DNA of 64,000 nt from Anastrepha obliqua (GCF_027943255.1 NC_072892.1:121041792-121105791), one strand, 5' to 3'; shown: positions 1-12,770, numbered from the stretch's first letter. A program made the numbers and translations. The notes: a model not told the origin generated them from the sequence alone.

Positions 1-966
1 TGTAATTAAGAAGTTATGGAAAAATGGAATTTCGTTTTTTTTTTTGATACTTGTTTATTGTCACATTTGTACATTTGTGTGCGTATACGTAAATATTTCA
101 TATTTGAAATTTTAGTGAACCAATCCATCTTTATTTTATTCTCATATCAAATTAGTTCGAAATCTCGTCACATGCCTTCACGGGCATCAGAATGTGGTCA
201 GCCTTTTATATTTTTTAAATAAACTGTGACAAGTTCTTACTCTGAACACTTAAGTGAATTGAAATTATAGACTCGAGTTGATACCTTTCAAAGTATTCGA
301 CAGTTGTGTTAGTAGCTATCCCTGGTCTCTGCCTCTAATCTAATAGAGAAAGAACGAGGTGGGCCATCGGCTGGTTTATTTTAAAATCATATGCAGATAA
401 TTTTCAATACTGACAGCTTTTTCACACTCATAAAATTGACCGAAACTCATATGGGTAGCATTTAACTCTAATTTGAATTATTCTATTTGTATCTTAATTT
501 TTGTTATAATTCTGTTCTGAGGTAGTTGACTATGACTGATCGTTCGATTTGCTATTACTTCATTATAGGTCTCTTTGTCATTAAAATTTATTTTCTACTT
601 TTTAGTTCGATTAGCAATGAAAGCGTGTTTTTTTAGTTTTTTAAACTATTTTTTATTGATAGTTTCATTTCAAAAATATGCATTTTTCTTCTTTTGATGA
701 AGTACCTATTTCAAGAGCTAAAATACAAGCAAAAGAAATTATGTGAATGGTATGTGGATTCTAGACCTTTCTGCCATCCATTTTGCTCTTTAATGACGCT
801 GGGCCTTTTGCCAAATTCCACTCGTGCGATTACGTAGTCTGAACTTCCGTTTGAATCCAGAATGTTGCTGTCACCAAAAAGCTTCTGTGAGAATCGTCCT
901 GACATCTTCAGTCTTAGAGCATAGCTTTAATGGTAATGGTAATTTAATGGTCTTACCAAATTGTTT
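1..966. other. AT-rich noncoding stretch
   Basis: No convincing gene was found. Open frames are short, have no recognisable motifs and show no splice context. The DNA is AT-rich with many short T and A runs. It ends at the inverted-repeat element that begins at about 969. Confidence 0.5.
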
Positions 967-968
967 AT

Positions 969-1731
969 GGTAGTAGGCCGGTGTAACGACCGATATTTCG
1001 ACTTTTTTCATGAATCTTTTTTAAAACGGAAATAAAATGCGATCGTTTTAAAGTTTTTACATGTTTTTATTGGTGTTTTGAAGTATATAAAAAAAAAATT
1101 TTTAAAGTTAATTTTATATTAATTTGTTTAAAATTTTTGACGTCAAAGTGGAGTCCTTAAAAAAAGATGAGTTGGTTCGGGGAAACACACAGCCTTCCAA
1201 AGTCGTCTGAAATGAAAAATTCAAAGAGATTATTATTCTGTAGACTTTATTTTAGGTCCCGAGTGTAAAATATACATAAAAATAAAAAAACAAAACAAAA
1301 AATCAAATTGGCGGACTTGTGAAAAAATGTCTCGAAATCTAATTTTTTTTCTTCATATATTGTTTAAATTAAATAGTTCATTATTAAAAAATTAAATGTT
1401 TTAAAGGTCCGGGATCTAGATATGTGTGTCTAGAATAACGGGTTAAACTTTTAGCTAAATCGGTTGAATAGTTTTGAGTCAGTGATTCCCCGAAATTTCG
1501 AAAACATGGTTTTGAGAAAAACGCGTTTAAAGTTCCGACAACAGCTGCTGCTGGCGTGTCACACGCTTTCATACACACTACGGCGCGCTCTCTTATTTTA
1601 GGTATACATAACTTTAAAAATGATTAAAATTTCTGTCTGAAATTTTTATAGTATATTTTTATGCTGTTTTTCTTCCGAAAAATGTAAAAAAAAAATTCGA
1701 TTTTTTGAACCCGTCACACCGGACTACTACC
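969..1731. mobile_element. Short DNA element with inverted ends
   Basis: The left end reads GGTAGTAGGCCGGTGTAACG. The reverse complement of the right end reads GGTAGTAGTCCGGTGTGACG, so 18 of 20 bases match. Both sides are flanked by AT (967-968 and 1732-1733), which may be a 2-bp target duplication or chance. The roughly 760-bp interior has no long ORF. It holds the phrase TTTTGAGAAAAACGCGTTTA near 1512, and a close variant occurs inside the separate element at 15441-16460. It is best read as a non-autonomous DNA transposon; the superfamily is not assigned. Confidence 0.6.
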
Positions 1732-1735
1732 ATTG

Positions 1736-3306
1736 GGCACGAAGAGTCTCGTTTCGATATGTTAATCCGAAATTTTCAGAAAAATTGCATCGTTCCCAAT
1801 TTTAGCTTACCAAAAAGAAATTATACACAAGCGTTTTGTAATCATCTGGGATGCTGCTAATTAATATAATTTACAAAATAAATTTTCATTTAAGTTTTCT
1901 GCCACATTTCTTGCAACATGCCATTTTCTCTCGACCAACCTTTAGCAACCCGTCGCTGACACTTATTAATTTTACATATCGCTAAAACTCCCGCCCTGCA
2001 ACTTTAATTTAACTGTCTGCCAGATAACAAATGTAAGCTAATGCAATAAATTCGTTTTGTTTTATCAGTGGCGCTAACTTAATTAAATCTATTGACATTC
2101 TGCGTCAACATGCCGCTGTTAATTAGCTTTTCCATCGGCGCCGCTCCATGCACATCCAATCCCCTGTCCGCAACACAACGCCCCACTGTGCCATTCCGCA
2201 AAGCAACAAGTCACTACACTACTCAACAACTATTAAAATCAATTATTATCATCGATAATGAATTTTACATAATTAATAGTCAATAGTGTGGGAGCGACAG
2301 CCACTGCGGCACACAACCGAGCGTTATCGGAATTCGGAGCAAGTAAGCAGCTGAAAGAATAGGTGGCTACCACAACGACAGCGTTTCTTGAGCTATACCC
2401 TTTTCTCGTTTCGGCGCTGCACCAATGCCAAGGGGATTTGAATAGAGTGAAAATAAACTTACCGAGTTCATAACTGAGTTCACTTGCACTTTGTGGGCGT
2501 CAGAGTCTTTTCATTTTCATTTCGCCCCTTCTACTCAGCGATTCGTGCAACAGCATATTGTTGGGTGGTAGTTAGGTTAACTGAATGGTTCACTGTGGTG
2601 AAAAAGTCAATATACTTACTTACGGCTGTTCGTTTGTAGGATTTCACTTACTCACACTTCGTAAATGCGTGCACACATACATGCACACGAGTATATGTAA
2701 ACTTCTTCCAAGCACAAGTTTTTGTATTCATTTCTAATTGAAATTTGATTGGGAAGAAAGCCGGCAACCACAAACCACAGCCCTTGGCGATTTTGTCGCA
2801 AAGCCAGCACAAAAAAGTTGAGATGAAATAAAAAAAAAATAAAAATAATAATAAAAAATAAAATTTATTTGATCACAAAACTAAGAGAAGTATGGAATGT
2901 GGTGTCTAGCAAACAAGTAAAGTCAAAGTCGCACTCTACTCGGAATTTGAAAACTTTGTATGCATGTGCACATGCTTGTATGTATGTAGTGCGATTACAT
3001 TGTAGTTTGCCGATCATTGTGAAAGTTTTAATGCACTCACCCACTAGCTTTATTGTTATAACTTGAGCTCGAGTGCATTAGTTGAAATGTGAATAGTTGG
3101 ACAAATTGGGGATATACATTTTTTCACTAAAGGGCACATCCGTGCAAATTGCATCGATGTGAACCTATACTTAGACATAAATATAAAAGATAATGTAAAA
3201 GAGAGCAATTTCGCTTGCACTGGAGTGTCCAATAATTTTGCAAATAAATAGTTTTTGACTCATACGAGGCATGGAAATTCAAGAGTTCGAAAGTGATGGT
3301 AATTTA
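1736..3306. other. Intergenic DNA, no gene recognised
   Basis: The stretch is mixed AT-rich sequence with A-rich runs near 2827-2866. Short open frames show no signal peptide, domain or splice structure. Nothing further could be supported. Confidence 0.5.
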
Positions 3307-4575
3307 CAGAGTCCGGCACTCGAAGTGTTACCAACTTCAGACCGCTCGGGAATCAGCTTCTGTTAGTTGGCTAAATGACAGTCCAGAGTTTAATTTACAA
3401 GCGCTCGGAAGTATTTTGCCGAGAGTAAACGCGAAAAAAGAAAGTCTGTAATGGTAAAATCATAACCAGCGATTATTCGTGAGCTGGAGCACCTCAAAGT
3501 AAATACAGTTTTTGTTTATCGCACCATTACTCGTTACAATGATACTGGTAGCATCGCAAAACGTCACGGAAGTGGTCATCAAAAGACCGCAACGTCACGT
3601 GAAATGGTTCAAAAAGTGAAGAAGCGATTTGAGCGAAATTTCCGACGAAGTGCCAATCAAATGGCGAAAGCACTGAAAATGTATGACCGTAGCAATCGCC
3701 TCGTACTAAAAAATTATCTCAAATCAAGCCTTACAAGATCCAAATGTCAAATGATCTCACACCAAAGCAGCAACAAGTCAGACTTGAGAGAGCGAATGAG
3801 TTGCTTCGCTTGGCCGTAAGCGGTCAATTTCTGAACATTGTGTTTTCTGAAGAGAAAATTTTTCAAATTGAGCAATTCGTAAACTTCCAAAACGATAGGG
3901 TTTATTTGACCGATCGTTCATACGAGAATTTGAATTATCGATTGACCACTAGGAGACAGCACCCGCCACAGGTAATGGTTTGAGCCGCTGTAACCACAGA
4001 TGGGCACTCTTCAATCATTTTCATCGAGCAGAGCATGGCGTCAAGGTAAATGCGAAATGTTATCGTAAAAGTATTCTGGAGGTGGCTATGAAGCCGTGGG
4101 CGTGTCCAAAAAATCATTTCGGTGGCAGATCATGGACGTTTCAACAGAACTCCGCACCATTTCACAAAGCTCGAGTGAACCAAGAATGGCTAAAAAACAA
4201 CGTTCCGAACTTGACAACGTCCACACAATGGCTCTCAATTTCACCGTATCCGAATCCGATGGATTATTCTCTTGGAGCCATTTTGGAAAGCAAGATCCGA
4301 ACTAAAAGTTTTCCCAGTCTCGCGGCGCTGAAAAAAGCCTTTGTCCGCCAGTGGGCCAAAATACCTGCAAGTCACATTCGGGCTGCTTGAGATTCGTTTC
4401 TGGACCGTCTCAAGGCAATAGTCAAGGCAAAAGGTGGGGAAAATCGAGCAAAGGTATTTTGATTCTTAATTTTGTATTATTTTCACACATTTTTTACTTC
4501 GAATTGAATAAAAGTAATTTTCCAAACTAATTTTATGACCTTTTTAATTGGTTACACTTCGAGTGCCGGATCCTG
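3307..4575 (+). mobile_element. maT-like (DD37D) mariner element, inactive
   Basis: The left terminus at 3307 is CAGAGTCCGGCACTCGAAGT. The reverse complement of the right terminus is CAGGATCCGGCACTCGAAGT. Both are followed by GTnACCAA, so the inverted repeats are about 28 bp. TA dinucleotides flank the element at 3305-3306 and 4576-4577, as expected for Tc1/mariner insertion. The 1269-bp length is normal for the superfamily. The interior encodes a decayed transposase whose last two catalytic positions are 37 residues apart, which is the maT spacing. Confidence 0.85.
3425..4390 (+). pseudogene. Decayed maT-type transposase
   Basis: Three overlapping plus-strand segments together cover the helix-turn-helix region and the DDE-type core. 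The N-terminal part shows RYNDTGSIAKRHGSGHQKT, a typical mariner DNA-binding linker. The core is identified by VFSEEKIFQIEQF, then QQNSAPFHKAR, then NPMDYS. In active relatives the first two motifs carry Asp, so here Asp appears changed to Glu (SEEK) and to Asn (QQNS), while the third Asp remains. There is an in-frame TGA in the MVW motif near 3982 and frameshifts near 3720 and 4050. The gene cannot make a working transposase. Confidence 0.8.
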
Positions 4576-4779
4576 TATTTGTAAAACGCAATCAATTTAA
4601 GTTACTAACAAAATTTTACTATCAGCCGTAATTAACAGGCTCTCCTTTACTCTATATGAGGATTCCATTTAGCGCTCACAATTGGCAACAGCCTTGGTGA
4701 ACCTCTAAATTAAGAAGCTTATTATATATTACAATCATCTTCTTGACATTTTTTGGAGCTTCACAAGCAATTCGACCTT

Positions 4780-6425
4780 AAAGGGTCAAGGAATAAAACC
4801 ATTGCTGGATTATCAGTACGAAAATAAATTTACCCAGCCTAGAAATAAATGGAATAGCGTTACCTCTAAAGGTAGAGGTTAAATATCTAAAAATTATCAT
4901 AAATAAAGAACTAACTTGACAGGCCCAACTCAACTTATTACTTGAAAAAGCAACGAAAATTCTTTGCACAACAAAAAACTTTTGGGTAAATCCTGAGGCC
5001 GGAGCCCTAAAATTACCTTCTGGATCTATATCCAAATGGTAAGGCCTTTTCTACTATATGGGGCATTGACATGGTGGACAAAAACCAATCAAATTTCAGC
5101 AACGCTATGTAGGTTACAAAAGGGCGCAAGAAGGACTACGGGAACCACCTCCACTGCTGGGATGGAAGCGCTTTTAAATCTATCACCACTAAACTTAACA
5201 ATAAAAGAGGAAGCTGTTATGCAGGGAAGCTGATCTACCTTCATATGAAAGAAAAATTTAAACCAGGAAATCTTACTGGACACCTCAATATCCTGAACAG
5301 GGTTGAACATGCAACATGCATGACCCAGGGGAATGACCACACGGAATCCGTACTCAATTTTACTCCCCCGCATAGGGGAGAGTGGAACACCAGCCCAGCA
5401 TGGCTATATGTGACTCGCAAAAATGGTTTACAGATGGATCAAAAACGCTCCGTGGGGTGAAATTTTGAAATTCGAAAAGGTCGAGCCAAGGAGCACCAGG
5501 AGATTTGGTGGTTCCTAAAACACTCATTGTATTTACAGCTCTGGAAAGAGGGTAGATAGTCAAGGAGCTCCGTGGGGTAGGAGCTGGAATAGTGAAGCCT
5601 AAAGCACACAAATTTTTTACACTGAGTACAAATACTACAATTTTCCCAGCGGATCTTTTCGCCATAATAGAAACAGAAACAGTGGAAATCGTTTCCAAAA
5701 GAGGGTTCGAAAAAGTAAAAATTAAAATACTTTCGAACAATTAATCAGTCCTCAAAGCCTGAAATAACTTTACCTTAAATCCAAAAGCTCTCACAGAGTG
5801 TTATAATGAACTCAACAATCTGGCGACTTTTAATCAGGCTTTCCTGACTTGGGTACCAGGACTTGAGGAACACGAAGGAGACGAGCAGGCAGACATTTAT
5901 GCCTAAAAATAGGTGGAGGGCCATTTATTGGGCCAACCTAATTTGTCGACTTTAAAAGATATGAAACCTGAAACATGAAACCAAAGAATGGGTTCAAATA
6001 AACGCAAGGAAAACTCGAACGGCACAAACGGCCTTCATCATTCCAACAAGTTTCCGTAATTTAATACCAACAGAGCAAAATCTGCTCTAACCCTAGACAA
6101 AAATGGCCTCAGATTACTCTGTGGAGCACTTACAGGCCACTTTGTCTGCAATAAACATTTCAATACAATAAGACTATCTAGCGCTAGTTTATGCAGATTC
6201 TGTTTTCTATGAAACATTTATCACTAATTGTGAGGCATTAGGTAACAGGAGACACAAAATCCTTTGCTCGTACCTACTAGAGGATGAAGCCTCACAAATG
6301 CTCCCTACTAAGGAGCTGGTTCGATTCCTTGCAATACTAAATAATTAGAGTTGCGCACTTAAGGGCGCACCATAGATCAATCTGGTCGAAGTACAAAAAG
6401 GCTTTAGCCTAACCTGTACAATCTA
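4780..6425 (+). pseudogene. LINE ORF2 remnant (RT tail plus RNase H)
   Basis: Fragments appear in several plus-strand frames in the order expected for the C-terminal half of a non-LTR retrotransposon ORF2. First comes the post-RT thumb motif RPFLLYGALTWWTKT (about 5036). The RNase H start KWFTDGSKT follows (about 5423), then the RNase H end LTWVPGLEEHEGDEQADIYA (about 5840), and finally the conserved tail CGALTGHF with a Cys/His-rich segment to about 6420. Frameshifts and stops are frequent, so the copy is old. The RNase H domain fits the I/LOA group of insect LINEs; the precise clade is not determined. Confidence 0.75.
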
Positions 6426-6799
6426 ATGGGTACCAATCTATCAGTACGAAATATTGATGCCTATTGAGCTCATGCCACAGTTCGTAGGAAGACAATCGAC
6501 GTCTCAAAGTCGGCTGAATGCTCGCTTACCGAATTGAGTTGTTTAACAGTTGCTTCTTTAACGGGCTGTGTAATATTGTGGGTTACCCTGATGACACCCA
6601 AGATCATCCAAATTCATAGGTGTAATTTCGGCTCATCAAACAGGCTAGCAAGCATGCTTGGAATAGCTCGCGATTACTAAAATGTGGTTTCAATTGCTTT
6701 TCTCGAAATAAAACCAATAAAAGCATATGCCAATTATGTCACCACCCCAAAATCCAAGCCAAACTGTTACTATCTCTGGGGTTACTCCAGATTCCCGAT
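6426..6799. other. Unassigned gap between LINE remnants
   Basis: No ORF or motif was recognised here. It may contain decayed LINE sequence from either neighbour. Confidence 0.4.
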
Positions 6800-7180
6800 G
6801 ACCACGAGTGTGTTTTCTATTGCTTTAAAGAGTTCCAGGTTGTATTTGAGTTTGATAAGTAGTATCCGCCATACTCAGTCAAGAGGTTTTTGGACTTCCA
6901 GGGTTGCTAAATCCTTGTGGATTCCACCGTAGAGGAGTCCTGCATATTTCGCCGGCATCTTTGCGCAAAGTGTGGCATATCGAATTGCCTGCGTTTGATG
7001 ATGAGCTCGATTGGCAGTTCGTTAGTCGAATTAAGCAACTCCTGATTTGAAAGAAAACGAGACCACCAGATTTTCAAAATTCTCCACAAACAGGCGCTGA
7101 CGAAGGGTAGCAGCTTTCAGATAAGCATGAATGGAAGTGACAAAGACTTCTAGCCATATAATATCACCGCTTTTAAGTTA
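6800..7180 (-). pseudogene. RTE-type LINE C-terminal remnant
   Basis: On the minus strand the fragments LRIFKSNLKAVILYG, then WRILKIWWSRFLSNQELLN, then HTLRKDAGEICRTPLRWNPQ occur in this order across shifting frames. This series is characteristic of the region after the reverse transcriptase in RTE/BovB-type LINEs, where NVKSVLLYG, ILRIWWP and IGHTLRK motifs follow one another. Stops and frameshifts show it is dead. It belongs to a different LINE lineage from the RNase H-bearing remnants that dominate the window. Confidence 0.6.
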
Positions 7181-8189
7181 GATTTAAAAATTCGTAGCAT
7201 AGTTTTCACGGATATAGAATTTTAAATCCATATCTTGTACAACTGGGAAAACGCTGCACGAATTTTGTTGATATGGCGGCGATGTATTCAGTCGTACCCC
7301 TTGCTGGTATAATTTTACTTCCGAACCAGCAAAATTCCGCCTTATGACTGAGCCATATACAGTAAATCGTGGGGCCTCGTTTTGCGAGCAATTTGCGGTC
7401 ATTTATTAAACCAGAGGCTCTTATTCAGGAAATAGAAGTAAGACGAAGACGATCATACTACCTTCGAGCTTTGAGCCATCTGTGTATGTATGGATGGAGT
7501 CTACTTGTTTTAGATCGAGCCATTTCCACTCTTCACTTGAGGGTCGTAGAGTCATGAACATTGTAATGGCTATTGTATGTGTGAGGACATACTCCCCCTA
7601 TCCGGGAAACTCCGAAATACTAGTTAAAATCTTACTGTTTGACTCCCATAAACTTGCAGCGTGCAAAATATGTACCAAGCTTGTGAAGTGTTCTGTCCCT
7701 TGCGAAACATATTTCTCATTTTTGTGAACTGCCCTCTGTAAATTGAAACAATCCACGAAAAAATTAATTTCCTTTTAATGAATTTTCTTTTTTAAGTTGC
7801 CTGATTTTTATAATTTAAAAGTTTTACCCGATCTTGAATATAGGCGATGCTTTTTATCCATATTTTAATATTTTCTTCCAATAACAGAAACTGGTAAAAG
7901 TACATTCTCAAGGCGGTATCGACCGTATGTGCTTCCATTAAAATATTTCACAAGCCGTTTGAGAACTACAGACAAGCGTGCTAAGTGAATGAAAAATACG
8001 CAAACAGCCTATGTAAGGCAGAAAAAGCGAAGAAAGTGCAAAGATGATTTTTTTTTAATTTTATTAAATTCTCTTCAATTTCATATCAGATTTTGCGGAT
8101 TTCTGGCGGTATTAAGGAATCCGCACTCTGCTTAGTCTGAGCGAAACATTCCCCACTTACATTCCTTCAAAAGAATAGTTTGCGGCGGC
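7181..8189. other. Intergenic DNA, no gene recognised
   Basis: A minus-strand 72-residue open frame at 7184-7402 abuts the RTE remnant and could be its decayed upstream part, but no RT motif could be recognised. The rest is AT-rich with no supported feature. Confidence 0.4.
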
Positions 8190-9043
8190 AGTATTTGGAG
8201 GGAGGGCCTGGTGAACCTGCTCACGGATGGCTCGAAATTGGAGGGAAGGGTTGGCAGAGGAGGATTTTGCGTGCAGCTCCCCATCGAAAACAAGTTCAGG
8301 TTGCCAAGCCACTGAAGAGAGCTTCAAGCGGAAGTAACAGCAATTAAAGGAGCAGCTGATTAGCTACCCACTTCCGTGGTAACTGTGAAGAAAGTAAATA
8401 TTTACTCCGTTAGACCAGCGGCAATTAGGGCCCTAGGTTCAATAACGGTGCACTCGAAACTGGTTGGGGAATGCCTGACTTCACTTTCGATTGCCTCCGA
8501 ATTTTTCGATATAAGGCTCAACTGGGTACCTGGTGACCGTGATATTGAAGGAAACTGCGTGGCGGATGAGCTGGCTAGACAAGGAACCTATGAAATGAGA
8601 GAAATCGAATTCCGTTGACTGCCTGCCATCTTCTCCGGGGGAGGTGGGCTTCGCGTCAATACAGCGAACGCTGGGAAAGTACACAAACTTGTAAAGCCGT
8701 GAAATCTTTTTGGCCTTGAGTGGATCGGAGGCGCTTGGGGGATCTTCTGAGTTTAATAAAATATCAAATCACGAATTTAGTGGGTGCCCTTACAGGAGAA
8801 TCGGCAATACTTCGAGTCCGCTTTGCGTCTGTTGTATGGGGGGATGATCTGGAATTGTCTCGCCACCTTCTCCTTAGCTGCCCTGCTTTCGCCTGCCCTA
8901 AGATTTAAGAGTCTGGGCCCCAGTCCCTCCTGCTTCTTTTCTCCCTAGTCTTCTTATCTCCTTCACAATAGTATCACACACGTATTTTTGATTTTCGTCG
9001 TAATCTGCCCTCTCTATGGGCAACCGTGTCAACCTAACCTAAT
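8190..9043 (+). pseudogene. LINE RNase H and tail remnant
   Basis: The plus strand shows LLTDGSK at about 8217 (first RNase H Asp). A 80-residue frame at 8376-8618 contains IYSVRPAAIRALGS and RLNWVPGDRDIEGNCVADEL, the middle and end of RNase H. After a frameshift come LVGALTGESA and LSRHLLLSCPAFACPKI, the Cys/His tail. The copy ends in a 3' segment reading caacctaacctaa at about 9029. Only the last part of ORF2 is present, which suggests 5' truncation, and stops and frameshifts make it inactive. Confidence 0.75.
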
Positions 9044-9259
9044 GATTTCTTATTTACACCATTAAGTAGGGATAAGCAAATTTTGTAATTTTCTTTAAAT
9101 AATTTATCTGCGCTTATAGTTCATATAAAAAATGTATGTATGTCCATTTATGTAAACATAAAATTATATACTCTTATATTTAGTCTCATATCACCCCAAC
9201 CACAAATGCGTGTATGTACTAACGTTTCATCATAATTTCTTTCTCTCCAAACACCACAG

Positions 9260-9387
9260 AGATGCATGTCACGATTCGTGGACGAATTTACGCCTCTCGC
9301 CCATGTTCGGCTGTATCTGTCCGAATAATCATATGAAAAAACGCTGTGATCGTATATTTAATATTGTAAATCACAATCCGTGTGTGG
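9260..9387 (+). CDS. Exon encoding GFR-alpha-like cysteine-rich segment
   Basis: The exon is bounded by an acceptor (ccaaacaccacag) and a strong donor (gtaagt at 9388). It enters in phase 2 and leaves in phase 1. The reading frame gives ACHDSWTNLRLSPMFGCIC followed by PNNHMKKRCDRIFNIVNHNPCV. The pattern FGCxC, then RCDRIF, then HNPC resembles the second half of a GDNF-family-receptor-alpha cysteine-rich domain, as in the insect Gfrl protein. The other forward frame across the exon hits a stop. The next exon with matching phase starts at 13827. Upstream exons were not found and are probably outside the window. The exon call is fairly secure; the family call is from memory of the cysteine pattern only. 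Confidence 0.6.
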
Positions 9388-11819
9388 GTAAGTTATGAGC
9401 AAAAAGAAAGAAACATAAAAAAAAGAAAAAAAAAGCTAAAAAACAAAAAACAAAATTGCAATGCTAAGCAAGCAGAAAACACAATAGCAGCAGCAACTAA
9501 GAAAAACAGTAAAGATAAAGTAATCAACCGCAGTGCAACTACATATTTACAACAACAACACAGCATAAATTATGCAAGAGTAGCGTAAAAAAGTATTTTC
9601 GCAATCAATTCATTTTGGATAAGTAAAATAGTAAAAGTAAAGGAACCAATATGATTTCTGCACCACAATCAGCAAGCGATAAAATTAGAAGAAATTCGCA
9701 AATTCGCAGCAAACGCAAAAATTTAAGAGAGAGAGAGAGTAAAAAAACGAGAAATTTTAAGCAAACAATTGTTTCTTAAAAAAAAAATATTTTTTTTTAC
9801 GTTTTTTACGTTACAATTTTTTTAATTTTTCGTTCTTTCCGTGTTTTTTTTTCTTTTTGTTGTTTTCTGTTTTTATATCTCTACCTACTTATGTATGTAA
9901 CTCTAATCATTCTTAACTACCTAATTATTTATTTTAATTTCGTTACTTCCATTTCCGTTTCCTTTTTGTTTGTTCTGTTCCTTTACTAATTCGTACTTCT
10001 AACTCATTGAATTTTTCCATTCAAACGCTTTCAAGAAATGTATATTTTTAAAAGTAAACAACCAACAAACGCACGCTTTTGCATCAACTCAAACTATGCG
10101 ACTGAATTTAAGAACCTACTTAAATACTATATACCTCCTAAACTACTACCTACCTATAAAGCATACAAATACAAAACGTTTAAGAAATCAAAAATGAAAA
10201 AAAAGCATAAAATTAAATCTGGCAGTGTTGTTCACCTTCACTTTAACACTTGCAATCACGCTCACTAACACCCTACTACGCCTCAACTCGCCGCTACCAA
10301 CATACATTTACAAGCCACCCGCTCATCCATTCACTCACTCGCTCGCTCATTTGCTCATCCACCCGCACTCACACTTACTCACGCCCGCAACCATCAGCCA
10401 GCCAATTATGTAAAGTATGCTTCTGTTCTGACAATGTCGTGCACTTTACTCACTCAATCAACAACAATTTCCTACACCGTTGCTACACCTGCTTACTCTC
10501 TAAACCTCGCTGGCCTACCCAGCCAACATAGCGCTAACGCTTTCTTACTCTATTCCATTACTAACTACATGCTACATACATACATACATATATTCTTCTT
10601 ACTCACATAAGCTATTTTGCATCTTCTCCATACTGCATCTGCATTAAAATTTACACCTTACGCATCTCTTCTACTGCTTCTGTATTCTCTTTGCAATCCA
10701 AGCCTGTTCGTTCGTGTTTGCTTGTTTGCACATACTTATACGAGTATGTATGTATGTTTGTTTGCTTGTTTGTGTGAATTACTGCTGTAGCAATTTGTTG
10801 AAAAGCTATTGCAACTGTATATCTAAGTATGTATATGCACTTAGCATCGGCAATCACTGTTGTTGTCACTGGCTCTGTCACTGTCATTGCCATCAGCGCC
10901 AGCACCGTTGGAGTCATCGCGTCACTCACCTTAGTCTCAATTCGTTTAGCTTACCTTAGCAAACTTAGCTTATCAGCTAAATCTTGGGCACATTAACTCG
11001 TAGATATACATTCCTACAAATATACATACATACATACGTACATACATATCTAATGCATATCTTATAGTTAGTGTTAGCGCCTGGTTTGCTTTTTGCTCTC
11101 ATCCTGATTGCAGCAGCATCTTCTTAAGTATGGCTTGTTTTGTTATTGTTTTTGTTATTTTTGTGATTGTTGTTGTTGTTGTTGACGCACTGCATTCATA
11201 ATGTTGACACTTTAAATCATTCGCTTTGTCGGCCATAAAACGGTAAGCTAGAAAAGTGTCTGATATTTTTGAAGCTTTGAAGGAAACTCGAATGCTCCGG
11301 AATGTATGTGCATATGTAGAGAGTTTGATGCTCGGCAAGTTTGCCTTTGAGGTGACTATGAAATATTCATGCATTTATATTATAGTTTTCGTAAACTTTG
11401 TGTTGCAGATTAGACCATTTCGTGGGGTCTGATTAAGTACAATTAAGTGCTTTGAAATGGCTTTCATTAGAGACTGGCTAGCTGAGACGGCTTTCAGAGT
11501 CATCAAATTATTTCTAAGCATGATGGAAATGAAATCTCAAATCTTATAGCCTATTTCCAGTGAACATTTAACAGTATTTAAGAGTTCTGTTATCTTTCAA
11601 ATATAGCAAGAGTTATGGTGCCAGAGTCAATTGAGGTTTGCTTATATTGGAGATTTGCTAACAACAGATACTCAACAGATTTGTCTGTATTTTTATACAA
11701 AGAGAGCCATGATGTAATACTGCGCCCGCTGTTAAAACAACATGTTCTGTTAAGCCAGCAAAGTTGAGTTAACTTCGTGTACGAGTTTATGAATTAGTGC
11801 ATTTAACACCTTAATCAAA

Positions 11820-12260
11820 AAGTTCCGGGAATATATTCAGAAAATTCAAATTAAAAGTTTATTTTTTAAAAGGGATATTATCGCCTACAAAGTATAATAG
11901 TTCCCAACATATTTATGCCAGTGTTTGATCCTGCTTTCGAAACTCTATTTTAGATATAGCCATCAGAGCCGTAATCGATTTTTCCTTTGCTTACTTCTTT
12001 TCGGCTGTTAAAACGCGTTCGGAAAAAGAAATCCGTTAATTTTGCGTAAAATTTCAGATTGTCCAATTTGGCTAAGAATAAGCACCCTACAATTTGTTGC
12101 CTTTAAAGTGATAGCCCCATAATGCCTCTCTAATAGAAGTCTTGGTTCTTATTGGCAAAAAACTTCAGTAATCGATTTTCATAATCTTCTCTTGATACTA
12201 ATTTCTTATCACTCAGGAAGTTTTACAATGAGAAAAAAGTTAGAAGTCGATTGGTGCCAG
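11820..12260 (-). pseudogene. Decayed mariner transposase C-terminus (first)
   Basis: Read on the minus strand from about 12260, broken frames give a PDLAPID-like motif (sGPGTNRLLTF). Further down come fragments resembling RLLKFFANK and GIMxLxxKWQQ, the usual last 60 residues of DD34D mariner transposases. Stops and frameshifts interrupt it throughout. It adjoins a second, better preserved mariner fragment at 12310-12770 with different motif wording, so it is probably a separate insertion. Support is weak. Confidence 0.35.
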
Positions 12261-12309
12261 GTCCGGACTACGATGGGGGATCAATAAGTACCCGTGTTAG
12301 AAATGAAGA

Positions 12310-12770
12310 CACCGTTTTAGAATGATACACTTCTCCCAACGCTCCGGCCATTTTCTTAAACTCTTCAAAAAATAGGATTTGTCGAACTCTCCAAAATACG
12401 CCTTTGTTTCGGCAACGACTTCCTTGTTTGAACTAAATTTTTTTCCCGCGAGCTAATATATTTCTTGATGTTAGAGAACAAGCAAAAAGTCGTAGGGAGC
12501 CAGATCGGATGAATACGGACGGTGCGGCAGCAATTCATAACGCAATTCATGCAGTTTGGCGGCGAAGACTCCTGATGAATTTGCTGGTGCCTCGTGGTGA
12601 AACAGCATCTACTTTCTCGCCAAATGCGGCCGTGTCTCCTTCAATTTCTTGTGAAAGCGGTTCACAATCTTGGGTTTTAAGAAAAGTACAAAACGTATTA
12701 TAAAATGGAATATTTATGGACAAGCATCCGAACCGAAGGCTCAAAAGCCGCCATTGACTCATAAATAGCT
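12310..12770 (-). pseudogene. Decayed DD34D mariner transposase C-terminus (second)
   Basis: On the minus strand, shifting frames show LKPKIVNRFHKKLKETRPHL, then MLFHHEAPANSSGVFAAKLH, then YELLPHRPYSSDLAPYDFLL, then KSYFLKSLRKWPERWEKCI. This is the order of the last third of a mariner transposase: the second catalytic block (normally HxDNAP, here HHEAPAN with the Asp lost), the third block (DLAPxDF, Asp kept) and the terminal WEKCI segment. Nothing of the N-terminal half or of terminal repeats was recognised. It lies in the intron of the Gfrl-like gene, antisense to it. Confidence 0.65.

Noticed and set aside
10714..10959. ORFs of 80-90 codons in the Gfrl-like intron
   Set aside because: They consist of Cys/Val/Leu or Thr codons derived from TG- and CA-rich DNA and lack domains or splice support.
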